DNA of 64,000 bases. Source: Thermostichus sp047461615 (lineage in GTDB: Bacteria > Cyanobacteriota > Cyanobacteriia > Thermostichales > Thermostichaceae). Under the pieces are notes generated by a model. That model saw nothing but the letters and a program-made list of their open reading frames with translations. It made no database searches and was not told the DNA's origin. The position numbers and the translations under genes were made by a program. Below are positions 35,084 through 44,151 of this stretch, piece after piece. Each line of letters opens with the position of its first letter. Within the stretch, counting starts at the first letter, position 1. The stretch lies in NCBI RefSeq assembly GCF_047461615.1, contig NZ_JANSHI010000011.1, positions 35,478 to 99,477 on the forward strand, given 5' to 3'.

Positions 35084-35776
35084 CTAGAAAACCACAACCA
35101 GAGACTTTTGTTGCTGGCGGTCACCCTCCCGAGAGAGCTCAGCTTCAAGAGCAGTTGGCTTTTTCTGGAAACAGCAGTACACAAACTTTTGCACAGCGCC
35201 AGCGGGGGTGCGGTGTTCTTCTTGCTCATGCTCTTGCTCATGCTTTAGGAAGTTGAAAGCGCTACCGAACTCTGCCTGCAAGAGATCGGGCGAGTAGCGC
35301 ACAACAGGCAGGCCAGTGCATTGCGTAGGCCCGTCTTCACCGAAGGTAGCTATGATAGCAAACCATCCTGGCTTTACTGTTCTCAGGACATTGGCCACGT
35401 ATGCTCGCCGATCTTGAGGATTCGTAAGAAAGTGAAACGTTGCCCGGTCATGCCAAATGTCGTAGGCGTTGGCCGGCAGAGTTAGCTGGGTAATGTCGCC
35501 CTCTACCCAGTTGACTGTGTTTCCCCGCTCCCCCAGACGGGCCTTTGCCACTGCCAGAGCTGCCGCAGAGATATCGAGAACTGTTAGCTTGCGGTAGCCC
35601 GCCTCCAGCAGTTCATCTACCAACCTGGACGCTCCTCCGCCAACGTCAATAATCGAGGCTGAGAAGCCCAACCCCGTCTCCCGAATAAGACGCAGCGACC
35701 GCTCAGCGCGTGGCTGAAACCAACTGAGAGACTCGGCTCGCTTGGTCTTGTAGACGTTCTCCCAGCGTTGCTTCAT
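35084..35776 (-). CDS. class I SAM-dependent methyltransferase
   Basis: The SAM motif I is SIIDVGGGASRLVDELLEAG, with acidic motif II LTVLDIS and a VEGDITQLTLP segment; DIWHDRATFHFLTNPQDR resembles the thiopurine/tellurite-type methyltransferase group. From the ATG at 35776 (MKQRWENVYKTK) it has 230 residues; the frame extends to 35836. A KHEQEHEQEEH run near the C-terminus is low-complexity. Substrate unknown. It sits next to the decayed hydrolase patch and is convergent with it. Confidence 0.82.
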   Translation of the reverse strand: MKQRWENVYKTKRAESLSWFQPRAERSLRLIRETGLGFSASIIDVGGGASRLVDELLEAGYRKLTVLDISAAALAVAKARLGERGNTVNWVEGDITQLTLPANAYDIWHDRATFHFLTNPQDRRAYVANVLRTVKPGWFAIIATFGEDGPTQCTGLPVVRYSPDLLQAEFGSAFNFLKHEQEHEQEEHRTPAGAVQKFVYCCFQKKPTALEAELSREGDRQQQKSLVVVF

Positions 35777-36058
35777 CTTGCTGACCTGTGTTTGCTTATA
35801 TGACCATATTCTCATGCTAGCAGCCAGGCAGCACACAACACCCCCCGCTGGAGGTGCTGGAACAGAGGCAACTCGCAGTAGAGTCCACTGGCAGGGATCC
35901 CTCTGTGCGTGCCCTCTGAGCGAGAGCTGATGCTCTCGGAACAGCTAGCCCAGCCGCCGCTAGAGGAGCTGCCTTTGCTTGGCTCTGGCTAGCTGGCCTT
36001 GCGTGCAGGCAGGATCTGCGTTGAGTAGAATCGACCTGTCCTTACCAGGAAAGCAAGG

Positions 36059-36382
36059 ATGGTTTGGCAGTTGTTGACGTGGCCAGCGCAGGGCTTGCTA
36101 TGGCTAGCGGAGCAGATTCGCGAGCGGGCCGAGGCGCAACTTGACAGCAGGGAAAACCTCCAGAAAGAGCTTACAGCTTTGCAGATCCAGCTTGATCTAG
36201 GGGAGATCGACGAGGAGACCTATACCCGCCGAGAAGAGGAGATCTTGCTGGCTTTGCAAGCCCTGGCGGAAGCCGAAGCAGCTACCAATGGGGAAGCAAG
36301 GGATCCTCAAAACTCTTTGCCATGCCCCCAAGACAGCTTGCCCCAAGAAGGAATCTATCCCGCTGATGCAACCAAAAGCTAG
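36059..36382 (+). CDS. gvpG: GvpG-family gas vesicle protein, orphan
   Basis: The 107-residue protein matches GvpG in its two conserved blocks: GLLWLAEQIRERAEAQLD, then LQKELTALQIQLDLGEIDEETYTRREEEIL. In gas-vesicle producers GvpG is an accessory protein encoded among gvpA/F/L/J/K genes. None of those is nearby: the neighbours are a methyltransferase and gap2. The last 30 residues are low-complexity. A strong AGGAAAGCAAGG sequence precedes the ATG, so it looks expressed. It may have a non-vesicle role or be a remnant of a lost cluster. Confidence 0.75.
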   Translation: MVWQLLTWPAQGLLWLAEQIRERAEAQLDSRENLQKELTALQIQLDLGEIDEETYTRREEEILLALQALAEAEAATNGEARDPQNSLPCPQDSLPQEGIYPADATKS

Positions 36383-36591
36383 GTACCTCGGAGCCGTTGC
36401 AGTCTTTGAGCCTAGCTACAGGCAAGGGGTCTGCTTGCCGTAGCAGCCGGCAGTCTGCCCCCTACCCACGCAATTGAGGAGCGCCAAGCTCGCCAGAGCC
36501 TGAACTTCATCTTCAGATTCAGAATGTTCAGGGCTTGCGGTATCATGGGCTAAGCAGCCCCCGAACAATTGGAAGCAGCGAGGTCAAGGCA

Positions 36592-37611
36592 GTGGTTAGG
36601 GTAGCCATCAACGGATTTGGTCGTATTGGTCGCAACTTTTTGCGCTGTTGGCTAAGTCGTCCGCAGTCCAATGTCGATATTGTTGCCATCAACGACACTT
36701 CAGACGCTCGCACGGCTGCCCATTTGCTCAAGTACGACTCCATCCTTGGAACCCTACAAGGAGTGGAAGTGGAGGCTAGCGAGGGTGGTTTGCTAATTAA
36801 CGGCAAGCACATCCATGCCGTTTCCGAGCGCAACCCCAGCAACCTCCCCTGGAAAGAGTGGAAGGTGGATCTTGTAATCGAGGCCACCGGCGTTTTCTTG
36901 GACTACCAGGGGGCCTCCAAACACCTGGAGGCGGGAGCCAAAAAGGTGGTGATCACTGCCCCAGCTAAGGGAAGTGACATCCCTACCTTTGTCTATGGTG
37001 TTAACCAGCACACCTACGACCCGGTGCGGCACAACATTGTCAGCAACGCTAGCTGCACCACCAACTGCCTTGCCCCGATTCTCAAAGTGCTGCTGGACAA
37101 GTTCGGTGTGCGGCGGGCTACCATGACCACCACCCACAGCTACACGGGCGACCAGCGCATTCTGGATGGAGGCCACCGCGATTTGCGGCGGGCGCGGGCA
37201 GCAGCGCTGAGCATGGTGCCAACTACGACGGGGGCAGCCAAGGCGGTGGCGCTGGTGATTCCTGAATTGAAAGGCAAGCTCAACGGGGTGGCGGTACGGG
37301 TTCCCACGCCCAATGTCTCTTTGGTGGATTTGGTGGTGCAAACAGAGCGCCAAGTAATTGCCGAGGAGGTCAACGCCGCCCTGAAGGAAGCCTCGGAAAC
37401 GACCATGAAAGGGATCATCGCCTACTCAGACGTTCCCTTGGTTTCTATCGACTACCAGGGCCACAGTTGCTCCGCCATTGTGGATGCAGAGCTGACCAGC
37501 GTCCTGGAGGGGGATCTGGTTAAGGTCATGGCCTGGTACGACAACGAGTGGGGCTACTCGCAGCGAGTGCTGGATCTGGCTGAATACATGGCTGCTCGCT
37601 GGGTAGAGTAG
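36592..37611 (+). CDS. gap2: glyceraldehyde-3-phosphate dehydrogenase, Gap2 (photosynthetic) type
   Basis: Gap2 is the NAD(P)H-using enzyme of the Calvin cycle in cyanobacteria. VAINGFGRIGRNFLRCW, INDTSDARTAAHLLKYDS (the Gap2-type adenosine-binding stretch), the catalytic SNASCTTNCLAP near residue 155 and HSYTGDQRILDGGHRDLRRA are present. A GTG at 36592 with GAGG about nine bases upstream gives 339 residues, matching family length; the TTG at 36535 would add an unrelated leader. Regulation is not evident from the sequence. Confidence 0.95.
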   Translation: MVRVAINGFGRIGRNFLRCWLSRPQSNVDIVAINDTSDARTAAHLLKYDSILGTLQGVEVEASEGGLLINGKHIHAVSERNPSNLPWKEWKVDLVIEATGVFLDYQGASKHLEAGAKKVVITAPAKGSDIPTFVYGVNQHTYDPVRHNIVSNASCTTNCLAPILKVLLDKFGVRRATMTTTHSYTGDQRILDGGHRDLRRARAAALSMVPTTTGAAKAVALVIPELKGKLNGVAVRVPTPNVSLVDLVVQTERQVIAEEVNAALKEASETTMKGIIAYSDVPLVSIDYQGHSCSAIVDAELTSVLEGDLVKVMAWYDNEWGYSQRVLDLAEYMAARWVE

Positions 37612-37622
37612 TTGACCAGTCC

Positions 37623-38198
37623 TCATCCCTTAGCGGCAGAAAGGGGAAATTCGGCAAAAACTTGCCAGCGCTTGCCGTCGTGGACGAGGAGAGTGAGGGC
37701 AGAGGCGAGGAAGGATCCCTGGAAGGGACGATTCTGGAAGAGTGGCCAGGCAGCGCGGAACTGGTCTGGCCGGAGATCTCGAAAGGCTACCGTTATGTGA
37801 GGCACAAAAGGACGAGGGGGAGGTGTTGTGGCCTGCTGCCTGAGAAGAAGGCTCATGTGCTGCTGGGCCCTAGTCTGCAACTGCTGCAGCTCTGAGGAGG
37901 GCTCAACGTGAATATAGATAACCCGCGGCGCAAAAGCGCCAAAGCCATGCAGCTCAACGGTAACTGGGGCCTGCTCTTTGGCAAATTCTTCCAGGGACCC
38001 CGTCAGGGCTGTCAGCTCAGCGGTGGGCCACTCAAAAGGAGGCACGAGGGTGATGTGAGGGGGTGAGCGCAGGGCTGCTCGGCTGGCAAATTGCTCGGCA
38101 AACTGTTGTTTGATTGCCGTCACCTGCTCCTGCAGGTCTGCTGGAGGAAGAAGGGCTAGAAACAACCGCTGCTGGGGAGCGTTGACTAGCATTGCCAA
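37623..38198 (-). CDS. thpR: 2'-5' RNA ligase/cyclic phosphodiesterase family protein
   Basis: The two HxT/S catalytic motifs of the 2H phosphoesterase superfamily are PPHITLVPPF (near residue 47) and FVPHITVAFRD (near 134). The length of 191 residues fits ThpR. Family members hydrolyse 2',3'-cyclic phosphates on RNA or act reversibly as 2'-5' ligases; the cellular substrate is unclear. The ATG at 38198 is followed by another at 38192. Convergent with gap2, with a 12-base gap. Confidence 0.88.
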   Translation of the reverse strand: MAMLVNAPQQRLFLALLPPADLQEQVTAIKQQFAEQFASRAALRSPPHITLVPPFEWPTAELTALTGSLEEFAKEQAPVTVELHGFGAFAPRVIYIHVEPSSELQQLQTRAQQHMSLLLRQQATTPPPRPFVPHITVAFRDLRPDQFRAAWPLFQNRPFQGSFLASALTLLVHDGKRWQVFAEFPLSAAKG

Positions 38199-38271
38199 GT
38201 AGGCAAGAGGTACTTTCCTCCAGGCTAGGGCATCGCCTAATTATCTAGCGACGCAGTGGTAAGAATCCCCC

Positions 38272-38673
38272 ATGACCCAGCTTTCCCCTGTCTCTCCAGA
38301 GCCTCAGCCGGCTTCGATTCCCTCCTACCATTGGCATCTATTTCTCTGCGCCGACCAGACCAAGCCCAAGTGCTGTGAAAAGGCGGTGGGGCTGGAGGCC
38401 TGGGAATACCTGAAGCTGCGGATTCAGCAGTTGAACCTAGAGCTGGCGGGCGTTGGCTCTCTGCGCGTCAACCGCACCAAGGCCAATTGCCTACGGGCAT
38501 GCAACTATGGCGTTCCCGGGCCCGTGCTGCTGGTGTACCCCGGTGGGTTTTGGTACCACTCGGCCACGCCGCCAGTGATAGAGCGGGTGCTGCAAGAGCA
38601 CATCCTGGGCGGGAAGCCGGTGGCTGAGTACCTCGTTGCCCAAGCTACTCTGATTGCCCCTCAGCGCCCCTGA
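38272..38673 (+). CDS. thioredoxin-like [2Fe-2S] ferredoxin
   Basis: The 133-residue protein has CADQTKPKCCEKA near residues 25-37 and ANCLRACNYGPVLLVYP-like sequence (ANCLRAC, then GPVLLVYPGGFWYHS), the four-cysteine arrangement of the thioredoxin-like [2Fe-2S] ferredoxin/Shethna family. Such proteins carry electrons or stabilise redox enzymes; the partner here is not apparent. Its last 13 bases overlap the end of the convergent plsC gene. Confidence 0.85.
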   Translation: MTQLSPVSPEPQPASIPSYHWHLFLCADQTKPKCCEKAVGLEAWEYLKLRIQQLNLELAGVGSLRVNRTKANCLRACNYGVPGPVLLVYPGGFWYHSATPPVIERVLQEHILGGKPVAEYLVAQATLIAPQRP

Positions 38674-39293
38674 TCCAGGAGGAGGTGAATGGCCTCCACA
38701 CAGGCTGCCGTTACCCGCTGCAGCTCAGCTTTCTCGCTAGAAACTGGCGGGGGGATCAGCTTGCCGATGCGCACGGTGATGGGGCAAAACAAACGCGGCC
38801 AGCGGGATCCCTTGGGCAGCACCTTCTCGGTGCCCCAGAGGGCGACAGGGAGCAGGGGTGTCTGGGTGCGCGCTGCCACCAAAGCTGCCCCCAGGTGAGG
38901 CTGGGGAATGCGGCCATCGGGGGTACGGGTGCCGTTGAGAAAGATCCCTACTGCCCATCCCTTGGCCAAAGCTGCCTCTGTGGCCTGCAGGGCGCTGCGA
39001 TCTGCCCCACCTCTTTTTACTGGATAGGCGCCGTAGAACCGGATCACCTGCTTGAGCACGGGCACTCGGAACAGCTCTTCTTTGGCCATGAAGGCTACAG
39101 GGCGGCGCACCGCGTTGGCCAGCAAGGGCGGATCCAGGTGGCTAGCATGGTTGCTGACGATAATGAGGGATCCCTGGCGAGGCACGTTTTCCTGCCCATA
39201 GGTGCGGCCAAAATACAGTCCCCGAAACAGCGGGTTGACTACTAGCCACTTGAGCAGCCAGTAGGCCAACCAATCCCGGTGGCGATAGCCCAT
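38661..39293 (-). CDS. plsC: 1-acyl-sn-glycerol-3-phosphate acyltransferase family
   Basis: PlsC acylates lysophosphatidate to phosphatidate. The catalytic HX4D box is NHASHLDPPLL near residue 49, and the VPVLKQVIRFYGAYPVKR segment follows. The motif III usually read as FPEGTRS is FLNGTRTPDG here, so the conserved glutamate is asparagine (codon AAC). The protein has 210 residues and one membrane-associated N-terminal stretch. It could be a normal acyltransferase or a paralogue with altered substrate. Confidence 0.85.
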   Translation of the reverse strand: MGYRHRDWLAYWLLKWLVVNPLFRGLYFGRTYGQENVPRQGSLIIVSNHASHLDPPLLANAVRRPVAFMAKEELFRVPVLKQVIRFYGAYPVKRGGADRSALQATEAALAKGWAVGIFLNGTRTPDGRIPQPHLGAALVAARTQTPLLPVALWGTEKVLPKGSRWPRLFCPITVRIGKLIPPPVSSEKAELQRVTAACVEAIHLLLDQGR

Positions 39294-39483
39294 CGCAGAG
39301 CGCGAGATTCTCTAGAGTTCAACAGCTCCCTCTTTGAGTGTAGAGGAGTAGCGGAGGGAACAAACGGCGAGCGCTGGCATCTAGACTGAGAAAAACCTCC
39401 AGCACAATTGGGGAGCGGTTCATAGGCGAAGTCGGGAGCCAGCAGTTCAAGATCACCGCGCCCGGCAGGATCGAGGAGGAGTC

Positions 39484-40599
39484 GTGAACTGTGACGTGTT
39501 GGTCATTGGCTGCGGGGTGGTGGGTTGTGCCATCGCCTATGAGCTAGCGGCAGCAGGGCTATCAGTCATTGGGATAGATGCTGGGGAGCCGGCCTCAGGG
39601 GCTACCGGCGCGTCGCTGGGGGTGTTGATGGGAGTCTGCAGCCGCCAACCCAGCGGGGAGGTGGTGGAGTTGCGCCTAAAAAGCCTGGAGCAGTTTGATC
39701 CCCTGATTGCTCGGCTGGAAGCAGACTTGGGTCGCACCTTGCCCGTCAATCGGCGCGGCATCCTCCGGCTCCTCCAGGAGGAGGAGGTAGCAGCCTGGCA
39801 AGAGACCCTGGCAGCTCGTCAACAGGCGGGCTATGACCTCCAGTGGCTGAGTCCGGCGGAGGTGAGATCCCTGCAGCCTGGCCTGCGTAGCGACCTGGCG
39901 GGGGCTATCTACTCTCCCCACGATCGCCAGATCCACCCCAAGCTCTTCACGCAGGCCCTTTTGGAGGCAGCTCAGCGCCGAGGAGCCCGCTTTTTCTTCC
40001 ACCAACCGGTTTACAGCTTTCAGCGCAGCCCAGATCCCCCCTTTCGCGTAGAGGTGGTTCACACCCCATCCCTCACCTTGGCGGCGGGGTACGTTGTTCT
40101 CGCTGCTGGGCTGGGCAGCTCTGCTCTGGCCAAAGAGCTGGGCTTGCAGATGCCGCTGCAAGCTGTTAAGGGCCAGGCTCTGCGGATTCAAGCTGCTGGG
40201 ATCCCGTGGGGACCAGTGGTGGCTGACGGGGATCTCAACTTGGTTCCTTTAGGGGATGGATCCCTGTGGGTGGGGGCAACGGTGGAATTTCAGCCCCCCC
40301 ACGCCGGGCCAACCCTGCTGGCTCTTCAGGATCTGCTGACCCGCGCCATCCGGCTTTGCCCAGCTTTGGCGGAAGCAAGGCTATTGGAGCACTGGGCCGG
40401 CCAGCGGCCGCGACCGCTAGGGCAGCGCGCTCCTATCCTAGGGCCGGCTCCTGGCTATGCCAATCTGCTCGTTGCCACTGGCCACTATCGCAATGGGGTC
40501 TTGCTGGCTCCCATTAGCGCCGCCATCCTGCGAGACTTGATCCTAGAAGGCAAAACCGACCTGGACACCCTCAGCGCCTTTGCCCCCCGCCAGAAGTGA
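39484..40599 (+). CDS. FAD-dependent glycine/D-amino-acid oxidase (ThiO-like)
   Basis: The Rossmann FAD motif VLVIGCGVVGCAIAYELAAAG begins at residue 5, the GATGASLGVLMG segment is the second FAD region, and YANLLVATGHYRNGVLLAPI is the typical C-terminal DAO element. ThiO makes dehydroglycine for thiazole synthesis; other family members oxidise sarcosine or D-amino acids. In many cyanobacteria ThiO is fused to ThiG; here the 371-residue protein is the oxidase alone. The start is GTG at 39484 with AGGAGGA just upstream. Confidence 0.85.
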   Translation: MNCDVLVIGCGVVGCAIAYELAAAGLSVIGIDAGEPASGATGASLGVLMGVCSRQPSGEVVELRLKSLEQFDPLIARLEADLGRTLPVNRRGILRLLQEEEVAAWQETLAARQQAGYDLQWLSPAEVRSLQPGLRSDLAGAIYSPHDRQIHPKLFTQALLEAAQRRGARFFFHQPVYSFQRSPDPPFRVEVVHTPSLTLAAGYVVLAAGLGSSALAKELGLQMPLQAVKGQALRIQAAGIPWGPVVADGDLNLVPLGDGSLWVGATVEFQPPHAGPTLLALQDLLTRAIRLCPALAEARLLEHWAGQRPRPLGQRAPILGPAPGYANLLVATGHYRNGVLLAPISAAILRDLILEGKTDLDTLSAFAPRQK

Positions 40600-40612
40600 G
40601 TAGCACGGAGCG

Positions 40613-41608
40613 CTAGCAACGTGGTCTTTGAAAATAGGGCCGCTTCTGCTGCCAGCACCAGGCAGTTTGAAGGATCTCAGCCAAGTTGGTATAGCGAGGC
40701 CGCCAGTTGAGGTCACGGCTAATGGCCGTGGCGTCGCCCACCAACCGCGGCGGATCCCCGGGTCGGCGCGCCCCCACTTGCACAGGGATCTGCTTGCCGG
40801 TCACGGCCTCGGCTGTGGCAATCACCTCCCGGACAGAAAAACCTTGGCCATTGCCCAAGTTGTAAGCAGGTTGCAGAGGCTTGCCAGCCGCCAGCGCCTC
40901 TAGGGCCAAGACATGGGCTTGCGCCAGGTCGGCAACATGGATGAAGTCGCGGATACAGGTACCGTCAGGGGTATCGTAGTCATCCCCAAAGATGGTTAGG
41001 TGAGAGCGCTGGCCAGCGGCAACTTCTAGGGCTAGGGGGATGAGGTGGGTTTCTGGGTCATGGGCCTCGCCGATTTCGCCGTCAGGATCGGCGCCAGCGG
41101 CATTGAAGTAGCGCAGGCTAACGGATTGGATCCCGTAGGCAAGCTGGAAGTCCCGCAGCATCTGCTCCACCATGAGTTTGCTCTGGCCGTAGGGGTTGAT
41201 GGGGCGCTGAGGGTGGGTTTCCGGGATGGGGATCTGCTCCGGCACGCCGTAAGTGGCACAGGTGCTGGAGAACACCAGGTAGGGGATCCCGTGATCCCGC
41301 ATCGCCTCCAACAAGGTCAGGGATCCGGCCACGTTGTTGCGGTAGTATTTGCCCGGATCCTTGACCGACTCGCCCACGTAGGCATAGGCGGCAAAGTGAA
41401 TTACCCCTTCGGGACGGTACTGCCGGATGACTTGATCTAGCCGATGGCGGTCGGCAATGTCGCCAATTTCCAAGGGCCCCCAGCGAACAGCCCAGGGGTG
41501 GCCGTAAACCAGGTTGTCGTAGGCAATCGGCAGGTGGCCATGGGCCGCCAGGGCTTTACAGGTGTGGCTGCCGATATAGCCTGCGCCGCCTGTAACCAGA
41601 AGCCGCAT
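40613..41608 (-). CDS. galE: UDP-glucose 4-epimerase
   Basis: GalE interconverts UDP-glucose and UDP-galactose for glycolipid and polysaccharide synthesis. The NAD-binding LLVTGGAGYIGSHTCKALA starts at residue 3, the catalytic tyrosine-lysine pair is in NPYGQSKLMVEQ, and STCATYGVPE provides the serine/threonine. I use the ATG at 41608, giving 331 residues; the open frame upstream to 41896 overlaps cobQ and is not homologous. It is convergent with the ThiO-like gene. Confidence 0.95.
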   Translation of the reverse strand: MRLLVTGGAGYIGSHTCKALAAHGHLPIAYDNLVYGHPWAVRWGPLEIGDIADRHRLDQVIRQYRPEGVIHFAAYAYVGESVKDPGKYYRNNVAGSLTLLEAMRDHGIPYLVFSSTCATYGVPEQIPIPETHPQRPINPYGQSKLMVEQMLRDFQLAYGIQSVSLRYFNAAGADPDGEIGEAHDPETHLIPLALEVAAGQRSHLTIFGDDYDTPDGTCIRDFIHVADLAQAHVLALEALAAGKPLQPAYNLGNGQGFSVREVIATAEAVTGKQIPVQVGARRPGDPPRLVGDATAISRDLNWRPRYTNLAEILQTAWCWQQKRPYFQRPRC

Positions 41609-41676
41609 AGGCCAGGGGGAAGGAAATCCCTGTCTAGAATACAGCCATTCTCGCAGACCTCGGCTATTGCCCCTCC

Positions 41677-43158
41677 CTATTCCAAAAGCTGCTGCCACTC
41701 GAGATGAGGCCGCCAAGCTTCTGCCAGGCGATCCAGCAGTTCTTCCCGCTGCTGGGCGTAGTGGCCCTCCAGTTCTGGCAAGGGATCCCAGCCTTTTTGT
41801 CGGCGCAGCCAGTTTAGCCATTGCCGCCGCCAGCGGTGGTTGTCGAAGAGGCCGTGTAGATAGCTGCCCCAGACCCGGCCTGTGGGATCCCGCCAACCCA
41901 AGCCTTCTTGCTCAAAGATCGGCAGGCAGCCTGAGGAATTGGCCTGGGTAGATCCTTGGTGGATCTCATACCCCTGGACAGGGGTGGTGGCGGGCCAGCG
42001 GCTTTGTGTTTGCACCTGCTGGGTGACCTTGGTGGGTTGCAAGACGGTGGTCAGCGGCAGGAGGCCCAACCCGGGGTAGGTGCCGGCAACTCCCTCTCGG
42101 CCTTCGGGATCGGCGATGGTTTGTCCCAACATCTGCAGCCCGCCGCAGATGCCAACAATGTGGCCGGAATAGTGGCGCAGTTGGTCGGCTAGGCCACTCT
42201 GGCGCAGCACCAGCAGATCCTTGAGGGTGGTTTTGCTGCCGGGCAGGATGACCACATCGGGGGATCCCAGGCTCTGGCCAGGGCCAACCCAGCGCAGATG
42301 GACGCTGGGCTCTGCTAGCAAGGGGTCGAAGTCAGAGAAATTGGCCACCTGGGGCAGGCGAACCACGGCAATCTCCAGCCGGTCTCCCCGCCGGGGACGG
42401 CGAACTTCCCAGAGGTGGGGGCCGGCCTCCAGGCCCAGCGAATCTTCCTGCGGCAGCGCCCAGTCCAGCCAGGGCAGAACTCCAACCACGGGGATCCCGG
42501 TGTAGTTCTCCAGCCAATCAAGGCCAGGCTGCAGCAGCTCCCGCGCGCCGCGAAACTTGTTGATGACAATGCCGCGGATCAGGGCCCGTTCCTCTGGCTC
42601 CAGCAACTGCAGGGTGCCCACCACATGGGCTAGCGCCCCCCCTCGGTCAATATCTGCCACCAGCCAGGTGGGGGATCCCAAATGCAAAGCCACCCGCATG
42701 TTGGCCAGATCCCGCTGCTTGAGGTTGACCTCTGCCGGACTGCCCGCCCCCTCGCAGACAATCCACTCGTACTGCTGCTGCAGGCGAGCCAGAGCTGTTT
42801 TCACTGCCTCCCAGGCAGGCGCAAACCAGCGCTCGTAATACTCACTGGCACAACAGGTGTCCACCGCCACGCCGTTGAGGACCACCTGGGAAGTTAGGTT
42901 GCCCTGGGGCTTGAGCAAAATCGGGTTCATCTCCACGGCGGGCGGGATCCCGGCGGCCCAGGCCTGCAGGGCCTGCGCGTAGGCAATCTCGTGGCCCTCG
43001 GCAGTGACATAGGCATTCAGCGACATGTTCTGGGCCTTGAAGGGGGAAACCCTCTTCCCCGCCTTCTTCAGGAGGCGACAGAGGGCAGCCACCAAAAGGG
43101 TCTTGCCCACATGGGAAGCAGTCCCCACCACCATCAAGGAGCGGCACAGCTGGGCCAT
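41677..43158 (-). CDS. cobQ: cobyric acid synthase
   Basis: CobQ amidates side chains of adenosyl-cobyrinic acid a,c-diamide using glutamine, a late step of B12 synthesis. The ATP-binding MVVGTASHVGKTLLVAALC near residue 9, the VADIDRGGALAHV segment and the glutaminase Cys in VGICGGLQMLGQT are intact. The ATG at 43158 gives 493 residues, the usual length. This shows the organism makes a corrinoid even though metE is present. It precedes galE on the same strand. Confidence 0.95.
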   Translation of the reverse strand: MAQLCRSLMVVGTASHVGKTLLVAALCRLLKKAGKRVSPFKAQNMSLNAYVTAEGHEIAYAQALQAWAAGIPPAVEMNPILLKPQGNLTSQVVLNGVAVDTCCASEYYERWFAPAWEAVKTALARLQQQYEWIVCEGAGSPAEVNLKQRDLANMRVALHLGSPTWLVADIDRGGALAHVVGTLQLLEPEERALIRGIVINKFRGARELLQPGLDWLENYTGIPVVGVLPWLDWALPQEDSLGLEAGPHLWEVRRPRRGDRLEIAVVRLPQVANFSDFDPLLAEPSVHLRWVGPGQSLGSPDVVILPGSKTTLKDLLVLRQSGLADQLRHYSGHIVGICGGLQMLGQTIADPEGREGVAGTYPGLGLLPLTTVLQPTKVTQQVQTQSRWPATTPVQGYEIHQGSTQANSSGCLPIFEQEGLGWRDPTGRVWGSYLHGLFDNHRWRRQWLNWLRRQKGWDPLPELEGHYAQQREELLDRLAEAWRPHLEWQQLLE

Positions 43159-43257
43159 TGCGGATCCCCTGAGCTTTTCGACAGGCAGACCCTCCCTCCA
43201 AAGGGGCAGAAGAAAAGGGAGGGAAGCAGCTTCCTCTCCCACGCAAACTCACTCAAG

Positions 43258-43329
43258 CTGGGGCAGATGGATTCGAACCACCGAATGGCGGGACCAAAAC
43301 CCGCTGCCTTACCACTTGGCGATGCCCCA
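43258..43329 (-). tRNA. tRNA-Gln (anticodon TTG)
   Basis: On the minus strand the acceptor TGGGGCA pairs exactly with TGCCCCA. The D-arm contains CCAAGTGGTAAGG, the anticodon loop is TTTTGGT within stem GCGGG/CCCGC giving anticodon TTG, and the T-loop is GTTCGAATC. The discriminator is G. CCA is not encoded. Two positions upstream of cobQ. Confidence 0.95.
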
Positions 43330-43396
43330 ATTTACCTTGCCTAGCTAGCTCAATATAGCGATGTGGCTTTGAATCTGTCAACGGTTCCTTGGTCGC

Positions 43397-43987
43397 CTAG
43401 GTCGCGGGGAAGCTGCAGCTATTTGCCAGAGGGCCAGAGTCGACCTCAGAAGGGCTGGGCAGCTGGGGGATGGGGACCACTTCGAAGAAGTAGGCCCGGA
43501 TCTCCGGCCCAAAGTAAATGACATCCCCACTTCTCAGGTAGTGGGTAGCCACGCGGCTGCCGTTGACGAATACGCCGTTGGTGCTGGAGTGCCCTTGGCG
43601 GTCGCCGTCGATGAGACAGTAGGTAAACCCTGTGCGGCTAGACCGGGTAGGCACCCGCACCAGGTAAGCATGGCGGCGCGAGACAAACTGGTTGACAATC
43701 TGGATAGTGTTGGAAGGGTCCCGGCCAATGGTGTAGATATCCCCCCGCAGGATGTAGCTGCAGGGCCGCACAGGATGACAGAGACAAAGGGTGAACTCCG
43801 GATAGGACAGAGGCTGCTCGGGAACTGGCTCGAACAGCTCTTCTGCCAGTTCCAACTCCTGGCTAGCGGACAGCTGTGCTCCGCCCACTGCTGTAGTCGC
43901 AGTAAAAAAGTCGTTGAGGTTCGATGGCAACGGCTTTCCCTCTCCCACCTTCAAGTACACCTCATTCAACCTAGGCTTTCCAGGCAA
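43397..43987 (-). CDS. FHA-domain protein
   Basis: The C-terminal half (about 80-190) is a forkhead-associated phosphothreonine-binding domain: YTIGRDPSNTIQI, FVSRRHAYLV and HSSTNGVFVNG carry the conserved Gly-Arg, Ser-x-x-His and Asn residues. The N-terminal 80 residues are unlike any family I recognise. Such proteins read Ser/Thr kinase signals; no kinase is encoded nearby. A cysteine pair (LCLCHP) precedes the domain. Confidence 0.85.
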   Translation of the reverse strand: MPGKPRLNEVYLKVGEGKPLPSNLNDFFTATTAVGGAQLSASQELELAEELFEPVPEQPLSYPEFTLCLCHPVRPCSYILRGDIYTIGRDPSNTIQIVNQFVSRRHAYLVRVPTRSSRTGFTYCLIDGDRQGHSSTNGVFVNGSRVATHYLRSGDVIYFGPEIRAYFFEVVPIPQLPSPSEVDSGPLANSCSFPAT

Positions 43988-44151
43988 CTCACAAAACCCG
44001 CAACTTGCAGGTTCCCACCTCCTCCAAATTTTGCATCAGGCAGAGCTTTTCTCTGGCTGTCTGGGCCCGCTTGGAGCGGCAAGCCTTGCTAGCAGACAGG
44101 CTATTCTGGGTAGCAGGTCTATAGCTTACTTTATAACCCTAAGGTGCGGAT

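Noticed and set aside
40613..41896. A galE frame of 427 residues.
   Set aside because: The upstream 95 residues lie opposite cobQ and match no GalE; the Rossmann motif is at the ATG at 41608.
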